Below, one piece after another: positions 63,111 to 64,000 of a stretch of 64,000 nt of DNA; the stretch's first letter is position 1, and every line of letters starts with the position of its first letter. The notes beneath the pieces were generated by a model. It made no database searches. It was not told the origin of the DNA and worked only from the letters and a program-made list of their open reading frames with translations. The position numbers and the translations under genes were made by a program. Source of the stretch: Sulfurovum sp. (GTDB lineage: Bacteria > Campylobacterota > Campylobacteria > Campylobacterales > Sulfurovaceae); contig JAUZSQ010000104.1 in the NCBI GenBank assembly GCA_030949325.1, positions 18,827-82,826 on the forward strand. The letters are read 5' to 3'.

Positions 63111-63464
63111 TTAGTGTGCAGCAGTTGCTGAAGCAACGACTGGGTTGGGTTGTGTAATATAATTTTCATCTGTATATTGAAACTTTTGTACATCGACACC
63201 AATAACAATCGAAAAAAATGTTAAGACAATAAAAAGGGAAAAACCTGCCATCCATGTGATAAGTCTTTCTCCTTTTAAGTGCATATAAAACATAATAATT
63301 AACCAAGCTTTAACTACAGCAATAAGCATTTGAGCCAAGAATGTTGATTCAGTCATAAATAAATGTGGTTGAATAAATGTTACGGCTGTGAGTAAAAGTA
63401 ATCCTAAAAGCACCTTATAATAATTTGCTCTTTCTTTTTTATAATCTATAATATTAGTGTCCAC
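63111..63464 (-). CDS. Cytochrome c oxidase subunit IV-like
   Basis: 117 aa, three TMs, between subunits II and III. Confidence 0.8.
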   Translation of the reverse strand: MDTNIIDYKKERANYYKVLLGLLLLTAVTFIQPHLFMTESTFLAQMLIAVVKAWLIIMFYMHLKGERLITWMAGFSLFIVLTFFSIVIGVDVQKFQYTDENYITQPNPVVASATAAH

Positions 63465-64000
63465 CTGCTACTCCTCCTGCGCCAATCATGTAATAATAAG
63501 GAAATACGAATACCCAAATAAGGTGTACGATGTCCCAGTATAGTGCGATATTCCAATATAAGATGTGATGCTCTGGACTGACTTTTCCTGCATTAATACG
63601 CTTAATCAACCAAATCATAAGACCAATACCAATAATAATATGAAAACCGTGAAGTCCCGTCATGGTAAAGTACATTCCAAAGAATAACTTTTTGACCAAA
63701 TGGCAATGCGGATTCTGCTAAAAGTTGGTCATGCGTCAAGAAGATACCATGATTATACTCGGCTGTCCACTCAAAGCCTTTAATCACAAGAAAGGCAATA
63801 GCCAAGAGTATCGTTGCCCATATCATAAGCTTCGCACCTTTAACATCGCACTGTTCTCATTTTAAGTAACCCTAGTCCCATAGTCAGTGCAGAGCAAGAA
63901 GAATCACAGGTGTGTGGTTCCACCAAGAAGATCTGTTTAAAGAGGCGGAAGCATCCTATAAAATCTTCGAGGTGCAAAGTATTATAATAAGCAAGTGCCA
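63454..64000 (-). CDS. coxC: Cytochrome c oxidase subunit III, several frameshifts, 5' end outside window
   Basis: FFGMYFTMTGLHGFHIIIGIGLMIWLI; 63602-63826 GFEWTAEYNHGIF; further N-terminal frames LAYYNTLHLEDFIG / SASLNRSSWWNHTPVILL / TMGLGLLKMRTV. Confidence 0.88.

Noticed and set aside
1-64000. CRISPR arrays, tRNA and rRNA genes
   Set aside because: No regularly spaced repeats, no tRNA cloverleaf or T-loop signature and no rRNA segments were recognised by eye; a tRNAscan/Infernal run would be decisive.

Overview
AT-rich window from a Campylobacterota chromosome, probably Sulfurovum/Sulfurimonas-like (inferred from gene content and protein character; no database search was run). Core genes: a DabA/DabB-type inorganic-carbon transporter locus at the left edge, hom, an LL-DAP/alanine-type aminotransferase, rlmB, rsmI, rpmE, rsmE, moeA, tsaD, gyrB (with an intein), queF, addA/addB, a full ccoNOQP cbb3 oxidase operon and, at the right edge, a caa3-type oxidase cluster with a heme O synthase. 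Accessory content: an EcoRV-like type II restriction-modification pair (7.2-8.9 kb); a DUF1266/DUF4034-like plus PcfJ-like gene pair (10-12.6 kb); and a mobile-element graveyard (24.5-35.4 kb). The graveyard holds three IS3-type copies, two IS4-superfamily (YREK) elements, one nested insertion with a readable 6-bp target duplication, a MITE-like 121-bp element, an orphan transposase and an Rhs/YD-repeat fragment cut by IS ends on both sides. Small accessory genes, including a possible toxin-antitoxin pair, follow at 35.7-37.3 kb. Conserved genes (gyrB, selO, addA, coxC, ctaB, an HtrA-like protease and others) carry clustered, almost exclusively +1 frameshifts, which look more like consensus errors than gene decay. 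No tRNA, rRNA or CRISPR array was recognised. I did not find a clearly new multi-gene system. The best leads are the restriction-modification operon, the GyrB intein, the IS-truncated polymorphic toxin, the DUF1266/DUF4034+PcfJ pair, the M16 protease with a membrane C-terminus, and a 35-aa ORF in the cco operon that is missing from the ORF track.
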